Source: Eonycteris spelaea
Lineage: Eukaryota; Chordata; Mammalia; Chiroptera; Pteropodidae
Assembly: GCA_003508835.1 (NCBI GenBank)
Contig: PUFA01000006.1
Coordinates: 9,548,001 to 9,612,000, forward strand
Length of the DNA stretch: 64,000 nt
Direction: 5' to 3'
The position numbers were made by a program, and so were the translations under genes. The stretch's first letter is position 1. Each line of letters starts with the position of its first letter. The notes under the pieces are model-generated. The model searched no databases and was not told the origin of the DNA. It was given only the letters and a program-made list of their open reading frames with translations. Below, in pieces: positions 46,651 through 57,213 of this stretch.

Positions 46651-48046
46651 CTATTGCCTCTGTGTAGGGGAAAAAGACAGGTAATTAACCAGACAGGTGT
46701 CATCTCTACCTAGACAGAGACCTGAGCCAGGAAGTGGAGAGAGTTAGGCAGAGTGTACGTGTGCCGTGGTCACCAGGCTCCTGAGACCTGCGAAGCCTAA
46801 TAGAGGTAGCTTTGACATCTTAGGCATGGGGACCATCAGGTCTCCAGGCTGGATCTCAGGTCTAATCTGTAGTAACAGACTCAGGCAGAGAGTGGCCAGC
46901 TAAGGACTGTCAGGGCACAGTTCTGGACACATATTATACAAATCACAGTGGAGACTCTTAGATTCTGTCCATCATATTGGAGCAGGGCCTGGAGGAAGAC
47001 TAAAGATGCCGGACGGGGTTGAGGAACAGCAACAAAAGTGGCAGTAATGTGCTAGGACACCCTTTCCCCAAATCTCGGGCTGTGAGGCCCTCTCTTTATA
47101 AAAGTACACAGTCCCCTGGCTGATTGGCCCAGCTTGGGTCACATGGCCACCCCGATCCAATTAGCTGTAGCCTAAGGGTCACATGGCTGCCCCTTTCAGG
47201 GGCTGTGGGATGAAGCTGAGAGAGACTTATCTTCTAAGGCTTCTAGCACTCGAAATCGAGTGGGACTGTTTGCTTTTGACCTGGAGATGGCAAAGGAGAG
47301 AGTTGGACCTCCCCTGGAAAGTTGTTAGAGGTCTACCACAAGCCCCCTCACCCAGAGCATGGCACCTGGCACCAGACCCAACCCTGTTCTGTTCACTTCA
47401 GCTTCAAGGGCACAGCCTCTCACAGAGGCAGGCAGTGCCTCCCCCAGCCTCCCTGCAGGGTGAGCAACTGAGCTAGGAATGGAAAGAACCGATACCCAAG
47501 CTGCTCCCCAGACCTTCCCAGTGTGCCATCCCCAAGACATTAATGATCACACTCTCATCTCTCCTAATAGCAAACACAGCTAGGCGGCCTGTCCCTCAGC
47601 ATTCCCAGGCTCCAACATATGACTCCAGAGGCAGAGCCTCCGGAGGAAAAGCATTTACCTGATGTAGCTGGCAGGGGTTCCCTGGAGCTAACAATTAGCT
47701 GAGCAGGGAAGAACCCTGATAATTTGTTAAGTTTATTGAGTTGCTTCTGGGGAAGAGGAACATTTGCTCACATTGATTACCAAACTCCACTGATGTTGTA
47801 CTGGGCATATGTCAGCTTAAGAAGAGTTCCCCCTAAAAGGTACCAACAGCTGCCACATGAATGGGGAGCACAGCAGGGACTGAGGGACCACGCCTGCTGG
47901 TGGGTGGGGTGGGGCAGCACGTCTTCATGGGAAACCCAGATGAAACCCAGCATGTCCTTCAAGACCCTCCCTCCTGTCTCCAGGCCCACCTGCCTCTTCC
48001 TCTGCTTTTCCTCACATATGCCCTCTGCTTCTACCAGCAGGCTCTC
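46651..48046. other. Intronic DNA, mostly unclassified
   Basis: No gene. The patch at 47120-47175 is shared with 36961 and may belong to an old LTR. Confidence 0.4.
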
Positions 48047-48087
48047 ATTCATTCATTCATTCGTTCATTCGTTCGTTCGTTCATTCA
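48047..48087. repeat. (ATTC/GTTC)n microsatellite at an L2 tail
   Basis: About ten tetranucleotide units of ATTC and GTTC. It abuts antisense L2 sequence, so it is the expanded L2 tail. Confidence 0.92.
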
Positions 48088-48420
48088 AGCGTTCCTTCTT
48101 CCAGTAAGCATACTTTGATTGAGCCTTTGCCATGTGTCAGGCACTCTGCAAGGTACTGAGGAAAACAGAATAAGAGAAAAATTCAGGGGCTCACAATTTG
48201 GTGGGTAGGGCGGACCCCTGAACAGTGGCTGGTGAGATACGCACCATGGTAGAAAAAGTGCAAGGAGTCCAGAGGTACACAGGAGAAGCCAATGGCTGTA
48301 AGACGATGCCTGAAAGATGATGAGCCAGGGAGTAGCTAGAAAAAGGGTGGGCTTAGTAGACAGAGAGACTTTGGCAAGGAGGTGAGTTCTTGATCTTTAG
48401 AAGCATGCAAAACAAAGCTT
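48088..48420 (-). mobile_element. L2 LINE 3' region, antisense
   Basis: 'cctttgccatgtgtcaggca', 'ctctgcaaggtactgaggaa' and 'gatgatgagccagggagtag' follow the antisense L2 end. Confidence 0.75.
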
Positions 48421-48578
48421 AACTGACCATTTGTCATGAGTTCTGTAGTTGGGATTCGTACGTAGCCAGGCATTAGACTTCTGAAGGTTTTCTCAAATAA
48501 GATTTTCACATTAGCCGGTTCCCTCCTCCTAACTGCAAATTAGAAAATATGCCCACTGTTGAAAGCCAGAGACTGCCA

Positions 48579-48606
48579 TTCATTCATTCATTCACTCACT
48601 CACTCA
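48579..48606. repeat. (CATT)n-(CACT)n microsatellite
   Basis: Four ATTC units pass into three ACTC units. Confidence 0.9.
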
Positions 48607-49019
48607 AACACAAGTGTACGCGTAACCATCTCTACCACAGCAGCTGCCCGGAGTAGCTGGCCCTCCCATGGTCTTGATAGATCTTCTTGTGATGCCCTGT
48701 GGCACTCTGAGCCCAGCTGCGGCAGGCAGCCTCCCTCCCAGGCCCTCGACAACCCTCCACGCCTATGCGCTTCCTGCTCCCACCAGCTGAATCCTATACT
48801 TTCTGAGAATCAGGTTGGTTTGTTGCCAACTCTCTCAGTGCCAGTTATACTTGTAATTATGTGATTTAAATTAAACATCACATAAACTGATGAAATATGA
48901 GTGTGCAAGGATATATAGTTGCATCTATGGAAACCAAATTGAATGCTTTGGAATGGCGCCATGACGGAGAAGCTATAAAAAGAGTTGCTTCCTAAATATT
49001 AGGTGTGTATGAGTGAGAC

Positions 49020-49135
49020 ACCTGCCCCCAGCCAAGTCAGTTCCACTGGGACAGGGACTGGGTCTGTCTTGCTCACTGCCACATTCACAGTGCCTGGCAC
49101 ATTGTAGGTACTTAATAAATATTTGTTGACTGGAC
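49020..49135 (+). mobile_element. L2 LINE 3' end, sense
   Basis: 'gggacagggactgggtctgt', 'cagtgcctggcacattgtag' and 'cttaataaatatttgttgac' are the canonical L2 terminus. Confidence 0.9.
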
Positions 49136-49384
49136 AAGCTGTAGCAAATTGGAAATGGTGAATGATGCATTCTGGGTGTAGTTTATATAAGAGACAATGT
49201 GGAGAACGAACCCATGGTTAAAGGAAAGGCCTTGGTCTGCATGAACTGGATTGGCAAATAGATGTACATTGAAGTAGTTTATGTTACAATGAAATATTCA
49301 AGCTCTACGTGCATTCTTTTATTATTCCCTACTTAGAAGGAAAATGTTTTTACTAACGAACTGCATCATCAGCCAGGCTTCTAT

Positions 49385-49567
49385 GGTAGGTGTCAGTAAA
49401 TTCTTTTTGTAAAGAATGGGAAATATTTTTGGCTTTGTAGGTTATAGTTTCTGTCACAGCTACTCATGTAGCATGAAAGCCGACAGTGTGTAAATGAATG
49501 AGCATGGCTCTGATCCAGTAAAACTTTATTTACAGGCAGCTGGCATGCCATAGTCAGCCAACCCCTG
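49385..49567 (-). mobile_element. MER1/Charlie-type hAT DNA transposon, antisense
   Basis: 'ggaaatatttttggctttgt', 'aaatgaatgagcatggctct' and 'gtaaaactttatttacaggc' match the family; same family as 41056 and 60333. Confidence 0.85.
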
Positions 49568-50180
49568 TTTTGTCTAAGTGATTTGTTCTGTGTGCCAGGC
49601 ATTGTGCTGTGTGACTGACATAGCAAGACAACGAAGATCCCGTTCTTGCCTTTATGCAGCATGCCTTCTAGCGGGGAGATGGTCCAGCCGAGAGACAATT
49701 ATGATTTGGTGGGCCCAGCACAAGGGCCAGGGTGTGTATAAAGTGCAAAGGGGGCACAGTGGAGGGAACCGCCCCGCCTGTGGGAGAGGTGGGGAAAAGG
49801 AGACATTTGGTTAAGTTTATAGGACTAGTGATATTTTCCCAGGTAGCCAGGTGGGCAACAGGAAAGGGCATCCCAGGGAGAGGGAATAGCATATGCAAAA
49901 GCATGGAGACATGAAAGCAGATGTAGCTCAGAGTGGGATGTAGCTGTAGATGTAGCTCAGTTATTGGAGAGGGAAGGCATTCCAAAGTTTGGGCTTCGTC
50001 CTTGGATGAGTAGGCCTCTGCTGCTGGGTTTCCAGCAAGGCAGGGACTTGATCAGATCTCCCCACAGAGTATGGAAGGTGGATTGGAGGTGGAGGGCGGA
50101 TCAGAAGGCTGTTTCTATAGTACCGGTGAGGAATGACGAGGTGTGATGAGGCGGAGAAGGCCTGGCCACAGGGGGTGAAA
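49568..50180 (-). mobile_element. L2 LINE, antisense, about 600 bp
   Basis: 'ctgtgtgccaggcattgtgc', 'gggagagggaatagcatatg', 'caaaagcatggagacatgaa' and 'agcaaggcagggacttgatc' follow antisense L2 from its tail inward. Confidence 0.85.
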
Positions 50181-50976
50181 GGCAGGGAGACGTTCAGGAT
50201 GATATTGGGTTGCGTGAACTGGGAAGATGGTGAGGCTTATGGGGATAGGAAGCAGGAATGATTGGGGGCAAGCTTTGGTTTGTTCAGAGCACAGTGAACA
50301 ACCTCAGACACATATAAGTAGGTAGCCAGGAGCTGAATCTTCAGTCTGGCTCAGCCCTCTTGGAGCTGCCTGCCCGAGTTTGGGGGGCGAGGTGTGGGGG
50401 GCTGTGGGACCCTGGTGCTGACAGAGGCACTGTTGGGAACAAGAGCCTTGGAAGGCCAGAAGGCCTCTTTCCAAAGATAAGGCTCAAGACTGGGGGGCTC
50501 CAGCAGCCGTATTTAAAAAAAAGACTTGCTTTCACCCAGGCATTCACCTAGTTCCTGGAAAATATATACCATTATGGGTTTGTCTTGGGAAAAGGGTTTA
50601 TCTTGACATAACAAGAGTCCTAGGAATTTGGCTAAAGCAAAACTGGTATGGAAATCATTTGTAATGAGAAAGGGCATCAAGGCTGAGTCAGGAAGGGCTC
50701 ACTTCAGGGATGAGAGGTAGTTTGGGCAGGAGAATGCAAGGGTCGGCCTCCCCTGCCAGGGCCTTGGTGCTCTTTGGCCACCACCAAGTCATTTCCAGAG
50801 AGTTTCCCTGGGATCATTGCTGTGTCCTTTCATCCCCCAAGGAGGAGCACAGAGAGCAGGTGGGAAGGGAAGAGGGCTTGGGAATGAAATACAGCACCTC
50901 CTGTATTTCACGTTCTTCCTGGGGCAGGGGCTGGTTAATGCTTGGCCCTGGGATGCAGAGATGCTTCAACCCTGAG
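50181..50976. other. Intronic DNA, nothing recognised
   Basis: No gene or confident repeat up to the inverted repeat that follows. Confidence 0.45.
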
Positions 50977-51033
50977 TTATCTCTTAACTAAGCTAGCGCA
51001 TCCAATCCATGCGCTAGCTTAGTTAAGAGATAA
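50977..51033. repeat. Perfect 25-bp inverted repeat with 7-nt loop (hairpin)
   Basis: The left arm 50977-51001 starts TTATCTCTTAACTAAG and ends CTAGCGCAT. The right arm 51009-51033 is its exact reverse complement. The spacer is CCAATCC (51002-51008). There is no mismatch in 25 bp; pairing stops at both outer flanks. No repeat family explains it. Confidence 0.97.
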
Positions 51034-51884
51034 AGCCCACGAGAGGTGCTCTGGGAGCAGAGAAATCAGATGCTATTGACGAAGAGTGGAGCTGCACAGA
51101 GCAGGGGACATTGCAGCTGAATCCTAGAAATTACAGACCTAGCAGAGACTCCCATACCCAGGGAACCGCAGTGGGAGGGGCACCCACTGACAAGCACGGT
51201 ACCTTGTACACCATATGTGCTTGGTGAATGAATGAGTGTTCTCCTGTGGATGTCAGTTTTCAGGAATGCTGGGATTTAGATCTCCTAACACTCCTCCCCC
51301 TCGTCATATAATTAGGCAGCAATTCGCCGCAGAGTCCCTGCTGTTATCTTATGGAGCTGCCTCTCAGCACCCAACATCCTGACCATGTGAGGGGCTTCTT
51401 AGGAAGAAATGCTTTCCATGAAGTCTGCTTCAGCTCTCCTATTACCAAGAAGAAGAGCTTTGAGCTTTCTGCGAGGAACTCAGAGCCACTTTTTCCATCA
51501 TCAACTACATGCATTAAAGAGAGTGATTTTTTTTTAATCCTCCCCAAGCCAGATTCCATTAATGAAGCTCCATTTAACGGAAGTCAATTTACCAAAAAGA
51601 AAAAAAAAATGAGTGTAATTGCTTAAATACATTTTATGTTGTACTGCAATAGCAATTTCCTGGGTGAACTTGGAATTCCCCAGGCCCCCCATAGTGAAGT
51701 TAATGTGGACAGAAAGGTTTAAAGGGGAGAATCTCCCTTTGTGTTTTTTTTCTTTAATTATGATTCTAAGAGGGAGCAAAATTAAAGAGGATTCTGGGGA
51801 AGGGAGGGAGGGGAAGAACAGGAACAAATGGATTTCAGCATAAACTGTTCCACTGACTGTCCTCCTTCATGCTTGCGTACATGT
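51034..51884. other. Intronic DNA, AT-rich non-repetitive segment
   Basis: No gene or named repeat. The part from about 51340 to 51800 is AT-rich without repeat signatures and could be a conserved intronic element, which cannot be tested here. Confidence 0.4.
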
Positions 51885-51965
51885 GGCTGAGCTCATAGGC
51901 TCTGAGTGGGATGCCGTTTAATAGCTGTGTAACTTTGAGCAAGTTACCTAACCTCTCTGTGCAGC
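51885..51965 (+). mobile_element. MIR SINE fragment, sense
   Basis: 'taatagctgtgtaactttga' and 'gcaagttacctaacctctct' are MIR core. Confidence 0.85.
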
Positions 51966-52076
51966 CAGGTGGTATAATGTGAAAGGGTATTAAGAGCAGC
52001 AAGTGCAGAGGCAGAAAAGCAAAAAAAGCCGTGTTGTGTTCCCGTTCACATAAGTCTTCTGTTTGATTAGAGAATG

Positions 52077-52102
52077 ATGTGTGCGTGCGTGCACACACAT
52101 GC
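52077..52102. repeat. Alternating purine-pyrimidine tract (Z-DNA type)
   Basis: Twenty-six bases alternate purine and pyrimidine (ATGTGTGCGTGCGTGC, then ACACACATGC). CA/TG-rich sequence continues to about 52131. Confidence 0.85.
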
Positions 52103-52149
52103 CTGCACACATGCACATGCACACACCTGAGAGCATGCATGCTCCGGGA

Positions 52150-52345
52150 GGGCAGGCAGGTGGGAGTCAGACCAGGAGAGCTTCCCTGAGAAGGTGAGGT
52201 TTGATCGAAGGCGTGGAGGACGTGAGGGGGTGAGCCGGGCGGAGGTCTGGGAGAAGGGCTAGCTAGCAAGCTAGCAAGGGGATAACAAGTGCAAAGGCGC
52301 TGAGGCAGGAGCAGGCGTGGCCAGCTCTGAACAGCTGGGACATAA
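52150..52345 (-). mobile_element. L2 LINE fragment, antisense
   Basis: 'gagagcttccctgagaaggt', 'gaggtttgatcgaaggcgtg' and 'ataacaagtgcaaaggcgct' follow antisense L2. A GCTAGCTAGCAAGCTAGCAAG patch lies near 52258-52278. Confidence 0.78.
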
Positions 52346-52459
52346 AGAAGAAAGACATAAGAAGAGGAGGAGAGCGGAGAGGTAAAAGCACACTGGTGTT
52401 GTTAAGGCCCGTTGGCCATAGGAAGGTCTTTTATTCGGAGGCTTGGAACCATTAAAGAC

Positions 52460-52800
52460 GTGTTCGTTTCTAATTAGTTCTGTTAAGGTACAGTTTACAT
52501 AAAATAAGATTACCCATTTTAAATGCACAGTCTTGGAGCTTTGACAGATGTACACTCCATATAACTACCGTCTCATTCAAGATAGAGAACCCCAGGAGGT
52601 CCCCTCGTACTCCTTTCCGGCAGTCCCCACCCGTGTCTCTTACCCCCGGCTCAGGCAACCACAGTCCGCTTTCTCTCCCCGTAGACGAGTCTCTTCCAGA
52701 GTTTGATCGACATGCAGTTGTATAGTTCATACTCTTTTATCACCCGGCATAATGCTTGTGAGAGTCATCCATGTTGTTTCACATGTCAGTAGTTGTCCTT
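52460..52800 (-). mobile_element. L1 fragment (L1M-type), antisense
   Basis: 'gtacagtttacataaaataa', 'gattacccattttaaatgca', 'ctcaggcaaccacagtccgc' and 'gtcatccatgttgtttcaca' are antisense L1 wording like that at 832-1228. Confidence 0.85.
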
Positions 52801-53589
52801 TTTATTGGAGGGTTTTGAGCAGGGCCTGGCACCAGCTCCATGGCAGAGTTTGCTGTGACACCCCAGTTCTTTGATAGATGCCAAGAAAGAAAACTCACCA
52901 ATGTGCAGCCCTTATGTCCAGCGAGGTAGGAGCAGCACAGAGTAAAGACGCACGGGCAACACAGGGCCCTTGCAAGGGTCAGCCTTGGGAAGTAACGATG
53001 AACAGGACTCCCAGCAGTGGATAAAGTTGTGGGAGAAACGGGAGGTGAGAGATGAGCCTTAGGGCTTCTCCAGGCTGTAGGATTCCCTGGGGAAGGGGTT
53101 TAAAGCAGATCCCAGGGCTGGGGAAGCCATGCTGACTTCTGGTTACATTCTTGATCATTCCCACCATCCTGCTCCTGGGACTCTGGCTCCCTCCCTTTAT
53201 TCCGTTTTGCAATAAACAGCCTTTGGTTTTGAATTATTCAGGTAATTTCTCGGTCTTTTTACTTCCCTTATGTAAATATCCTCTAAGCTTTGTCATTGAG
53301 ATAGAATAGAATTTGGCCTGGGGATAAAAAAAATATAACCCACAATACTGTTTGTGGCTCCTTAGAAAACTTAAATGACTCAGCCCGTAATAAACTATTT
53401 TAAATGGGATGTGGTGAAATACAGTAATTGGTTTCTATAATAGCTCTTACCATAGCAATATGGGTTATATTCCTGCAGTTTAGTGTGTGTCAGCATTTTC
53501 ATTATAGTAAAATTTCAGTGTTGCAGGGTGTGAAACTCCTTGGTTAGTTCTTTTGTTTAATACGTATTTGTGGAGACCAACAAATGGAT
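52801..53589. other. Intronic DNA, possibly with worn LTR ends
   Basis: No gene. 'ttgcaataaacagcctttgg' near 53208 looks like an LTR polyadenylation segment but cannot be assigned. Confidence 0.35.
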
Positions 53590-53985
53590 CACTCCCATTT
53601 ACCCCTTTGGATCCTCTCCCCTCCCTTTTCCACCCTATTCCATGCCTAGGAAGACTTACCCACATCAGTTATGCTCCCTTGCTCTCTGGCTTCCAATTGG
53701 GCCAGATCAACAGAGGCATCAGCAGGAGATTGGAGGAGGAGAGAGAGGAGAGTGAGTTTCAGGTATTCATTCCTTGCTCCCTCCTGGTCAGATTTGCACA
53801 AACTGGCTGTACTCCCGACTGAAGATTTGGGTCCTGCAGCCCTCTCCTTCAAGGATAACTATTCCCTCTGTGGAAAGTGGTTTCCCTTTTGTGAAGAATC
53901 CATTCATTCATTAAACTCCTGGAATTATTCTCATATGACTGTGCCATCTGCTTTCTGCTGGCATTCTGACATGCCTGCCTTGTAC
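53590..53985 (+). mobile_element. LTR-like repeat (family not named)
   Basis: 'ttgctctctggcttccaatt', 'ggcatcagcaggagattgga' and 'actgtgccatctgctttctg' resemble an ERV-type LTR related to 40630-40857. Confidence 0.5.
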
Positions 53986-54029
53986 CAAGCATTGTGGTAG
54001 GTGCTTGGTATAGAGATGAAGAATAAAAA

Positions 54030-54225
54030 TGGTGAAGAAGGAAATAGCAGCTGCCGCTTACCAAGAGCTCTCTATCTGCCGGGGACCCTATAAGGTCTTT
54101 TCTGTGTGTTATCTCATTTAATCCTTGCAGTCCTTGAAGAGAGAAGCTCTTATCCCCTTTTATAGATGAAGTCACAGAGAGCTAAGTAATTTTCATAAGA
54201 TCACACAGCTTCTTCACCACCGGGT
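54030..54225 (-). mobile_element. MIR SINE, antisense
   Basis: 'gttatctcatttaatccttg', 'ttttatagatgaagtcacag' and 'taagatcacacagcttcttc' follow antisense MIR; a short L2-tail-like piece (53965-54029) precedes it. Confidence 0.8.
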
Positions 54226-54339
54226 TACATGGTCCCCTTTGAAGAGTTATCTTAGGGAGACACACACCTAAGACAAATGAATCATAATTTGAATAAAATG
54301 CTGCGGCATCATAGAGGAGGGACGAGGAAAATTATATTT

Positions 54340-54565
54340 ATTGAACTAATATGTGTCAGATACTGGGCTGGGTTCTTTGTCCATAAGGTCTCTCGTTTAT
54401 TCCCACAAACACTTCGTGATCTGGTGTTATTCTTCTCATTCTCAGAAATGTTAAGTAACTGCTCCGAGGTCATGCTGGTAGTTAGTGGTAAAGTGTCCGA
54501 GGTCACGCTGGTAGTTAGTGGTAAAGCCTGAATCTGAACCCAAATCTGTGTGGCTTCAAAGCCAA
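54340..54565 (-). mobile_element. MIR SINE, antisense, carrying an internal tandem duplication
   Basis: 'atgtgtcagatactgggctg', 'ctcagaaatgttaagtaact' and 'gcctgaatctgaacccaaat' frame an antisense MIR. A 33-bp unit inside it is duplicated (listed separately). Confidence 0.8.
54463..54526. repeat. 33-bp tandem duplication inside a MIR
   Basis: Copy 1 (54463-54495) and copy 2 (54496-54526, incomplete at the end) both read tccgaggtca[t/c]gctggtagtta and so on. Only one substitution is seen before the ends diverge, so the duplication is much younger than the MIR. Confidence 0.93.
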
Positions 54566-54614
54566 GAAGAATGGGGAAAGCTTTCCTGGGGATAATATCT
54601 GGGGGCTTCCCGAA

Positions 54615-55130
54615 GTCGTCTTGGTGATGTGAGTGATGCCAGAGAAAGGGTTACAAAAGGGTGTTTTCCAGGCAGAAAAGGCAAATTCAAAGGAAAGGAG
54701 AATGCATGGAACGCTGAGGGGATGTAAGCAGGGTGTCCAGGGGGTGGGAGCTGACAGGAGTGAGTGTGATGGTGCCAAAGGGGAAGCATCAGGGAGGTTT
54801 TGTACCTGATTTGTATGCGGAGAGGAAGAGAGGGAAGATGCTGAGCCTCGGGCCAGCTAGGAGGCTGGAGGAGAGAAGATGGAGGGGCTTCCTGGGGAGC
54901 TGGGGAATGAGCAGAACAAGATGGGCTATCGAGGACTTAGGCTCAGTGTGACGGAGAGGGCAGTCCTGAGCAGAGGCCCATGCAAGCAGGGTCAGGGTGG
55001 AAAGTTTGGAAGGCGAGTCTGTGTCGGCACTGTGGAAGCCACTGAAGGTTCTTGTGCTCTGAGTAACGCTAAGAGGGAGGATCGGATTTACCTGGAATTG
55101 GCTCAGGATGACAGTTGGTCAAGAGGCTGG
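54615..55130 (-). mobile_element. L2 LINE fragment, antisense
   Basis: 'gtgttttccaggcagaaaag' and 'gaatgcatggaacgctgagg' correspond to the antisense L2 'ccaggcagagggaacagc' region. Similarity fades toward the right. Confidence 0.65.
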
Positions 55131-55135
55131 GGCAG

Positions 55136-55283
55136 TGACCAGGGGTGGTGGGAGATATCCTGGTGCCCCAGCCCCAAGCTAGACTGGCTGGACCCAGAAG
55201 AGGCTCATCTAAGGGATAGAGGGTGAGCTAAGCAGGGAGGAGGTGGCAGCAGGTGGAGCCGGGGGGCGGGGGAGACCCAGGGT
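55136..55283 (+). repeat. Local duplicated block, copy A (upstream of the CSMD2 exon)
   Basis: 'gactggctggacccagaaga' and 'ggctcatctaagggatagag' recur at 57062-57213 with small changes in the same orientation. I cannot assign it to a named repeat. Confidence 0.75.
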
Positions 55284-55390
55284 CTAGTGCGTGACCCCAA
55301 ATGGGCTCTCGCACCTGTGCCTGTAGCAGCTGCCCAAGCCCTTCTGACTCCTAGGAGGGCCTGAGGGGCTTATTAGGGGGTAACTGAACC

Positions 55391-55570
55391 TCTGCCTGGA
55401 ATGGGGTGCTAAGCCTTTGTTGGAGACCTGGGCGTTGGTCCTCTACATGGGGGCTGGGCCTTGTTGGGGGATCTGGATCTCTGCTGGGAGTGGGTATGTG
55501 GATGTCTGCTGGGCAAGGGTGGTGGGGGACTCTGCTGGGACAGGGGAGCTGGTCCTCTGCTCCAGACCTG
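55391..55570 (+). repeat. G-rich degenerate minisatellite, about 25-bp period
   Basis: Units beginning 'ctgctggg' start near 55480, 55505, 55531 and 55556, with weaker units to the left. The + strand carries many GGG runs, so G-quadruplex formation is possible. It lies about 250 bp before the exon acceptor. Confidence 0.7.
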
Positions 55571-55711
55571 AAGGACCTGCCCCCTCCTCGGGGCATCTCA
55601 GGGGAAACCAGCAGTGAGAAGAGCCCCTGGAGGAGCTCCCTCAAGCTGCTCACGCCCCAGGCTACTGGAGGGCCGGGCCACCCCAGCTTTCCCTTCCTGC
55701 TCCAGGCCTAG

Positions 55712-56038
<327 letters not shown>

Positions 56039-56166
56039 TGAAGTCCTCTTCTTTTTGGCAGGCCCAGAGGCCTGCTTATCTGCATCTCTATAGCTGCCAT
56101 TGTGGTCTGTTGCCCAAGGGACAACAGACCAATTTTGTGAACATTGTGTAGGCGGAGCTGCCCCTC

Positions 56167-56222
56167 TTCAGGCCAGGCTTATCCTAATAGTTAATTCAGG
56201 CCAGGCTTATCCTAATAGTTAA
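56167..56222. repeat. Perfect 28-bp tandem duplication
   Basis: Two identical 28-nt copies (56167-56194 and 56195-56222), each beginning TTCAGGCCAGGCTTATCC, with no spacer. The lack of any difference points to a recent event, a polymorphic site or an assembly artefact. Confidence 0.97.
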
Positions 56223-56440
56223 TATGGAGTGCCTTCTGGGAGCCAGGCACTGTGCTAGTCTCTTGATAGCATCATCACATTTACACAGTAAAGTAAAAAC
56301 AGCCAACAGTCACCATTCCCATTTTATGGCCAAGAAAGGTGAGGCCCAGAGAAATGAAGCCAGTTTCCCAAAGCCATCAGAACCCCGCCTTTTGAACCCA
56401 GAGTTCACCCTCTTACCCACCAGAGTTTAGACCACCCCAG
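56223..56440 (-). mobile_element. MIR SINE, antisense
   Basis: 'ggagccaggcactgtgctag', 'ttatggccaagaaaggtgag' and 'ccgccttttgaacccagagt' follow antisense MIR. Confidence 0.87.
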
Positions 56441-57061
56441 CATTAGCTGGAGAGCAGCCCATGTTTCAACTCTTTCCTTTTGTGTAGGATACAATGTATT
56501 ACAAACATAGGCACGATAACTTTAGTGAGTATTGCCACTGAGATGCTCAAATCTGTGAAGAGCTATCTAGTGGCAGGAGAGCAGACCAGGAATGGCAGGC
56601 GGAGATTGCAGGTAAACAGATTTCTGCTCCAGTCGTGAATTTCCTAATCCCAAGAGTCATCTGTAAAAAGGAGTGGGTGAACCCCAAAGCAGGGAGCTCT
56701 CCACGACTGGAGGAGAGCCAGACTTTAAGGGGTGGGTGGGAGTGGATGATGGCATTCCATTTCAACCTTGAGTTTCTTCGAAGAACACGAAATTTACAGA
56801 GATAAACACCAAGGGTTGGCCTCATAACTTGCTCATTAAGCTTTTAACTGTTACCAATTACAAATTGATGTGGGTTCTAATTGATTCGATAATGAACTTG
56901 GATTGCATACCTATTAAGTATCAGGCCCTCTATGGGGCCCTGGGGGGGGGGGGAAGAGGAGTGGGCTTAATGTTGTTTTGAGTGAGTGAATGAGTGAGTG
57001 AGTGGGGTAAATAGGCTCCCACAGAACAATGACAATACTGACCTCATAGAAGAGAGAGAGA
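56441..57061. other. Intronic DNA with a poly-G run and GAGT microsatellite
   Basis: No gene. A 12-base poly-G run sits near 56942-56953 and (GAGT/GAAT)n at about 56981-57005. Confidence 0.6.
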
Positions 57062-57213
57062 TGACCAGTGACAGTGGGAGATCTCCTTGTACCCCACCCA
57101 CTGAGCTGGACTGGCTGGACCCCAGAAGAGGCTAATCTAAGGGATGAGGAGTGAGCTGAGAGGGCTGGGGATGCAGCTCTGTGGGGGCAGCAGGGACCGG
57201 GGGGAGCCTGTCC
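57062..57213 (+). repeat. Local duplicated block, copy B (downstream of the CSMD2 exon)
   Basis: 'ggactggctggaccccagaa' and 'gaggctaatctaagggatga' match copy A at 55136-55283 in the same orientation, about 1.9 kb away. The coding exon lies between them. Confidence 0.75.

Noticed and set aside
48047..48606. CRISPR-like array from repeated ATTC/CATT units
   Set aside because: These are simple tetranucleotide microsatellites at LINE tails, without spacers, in a mammalian genome.
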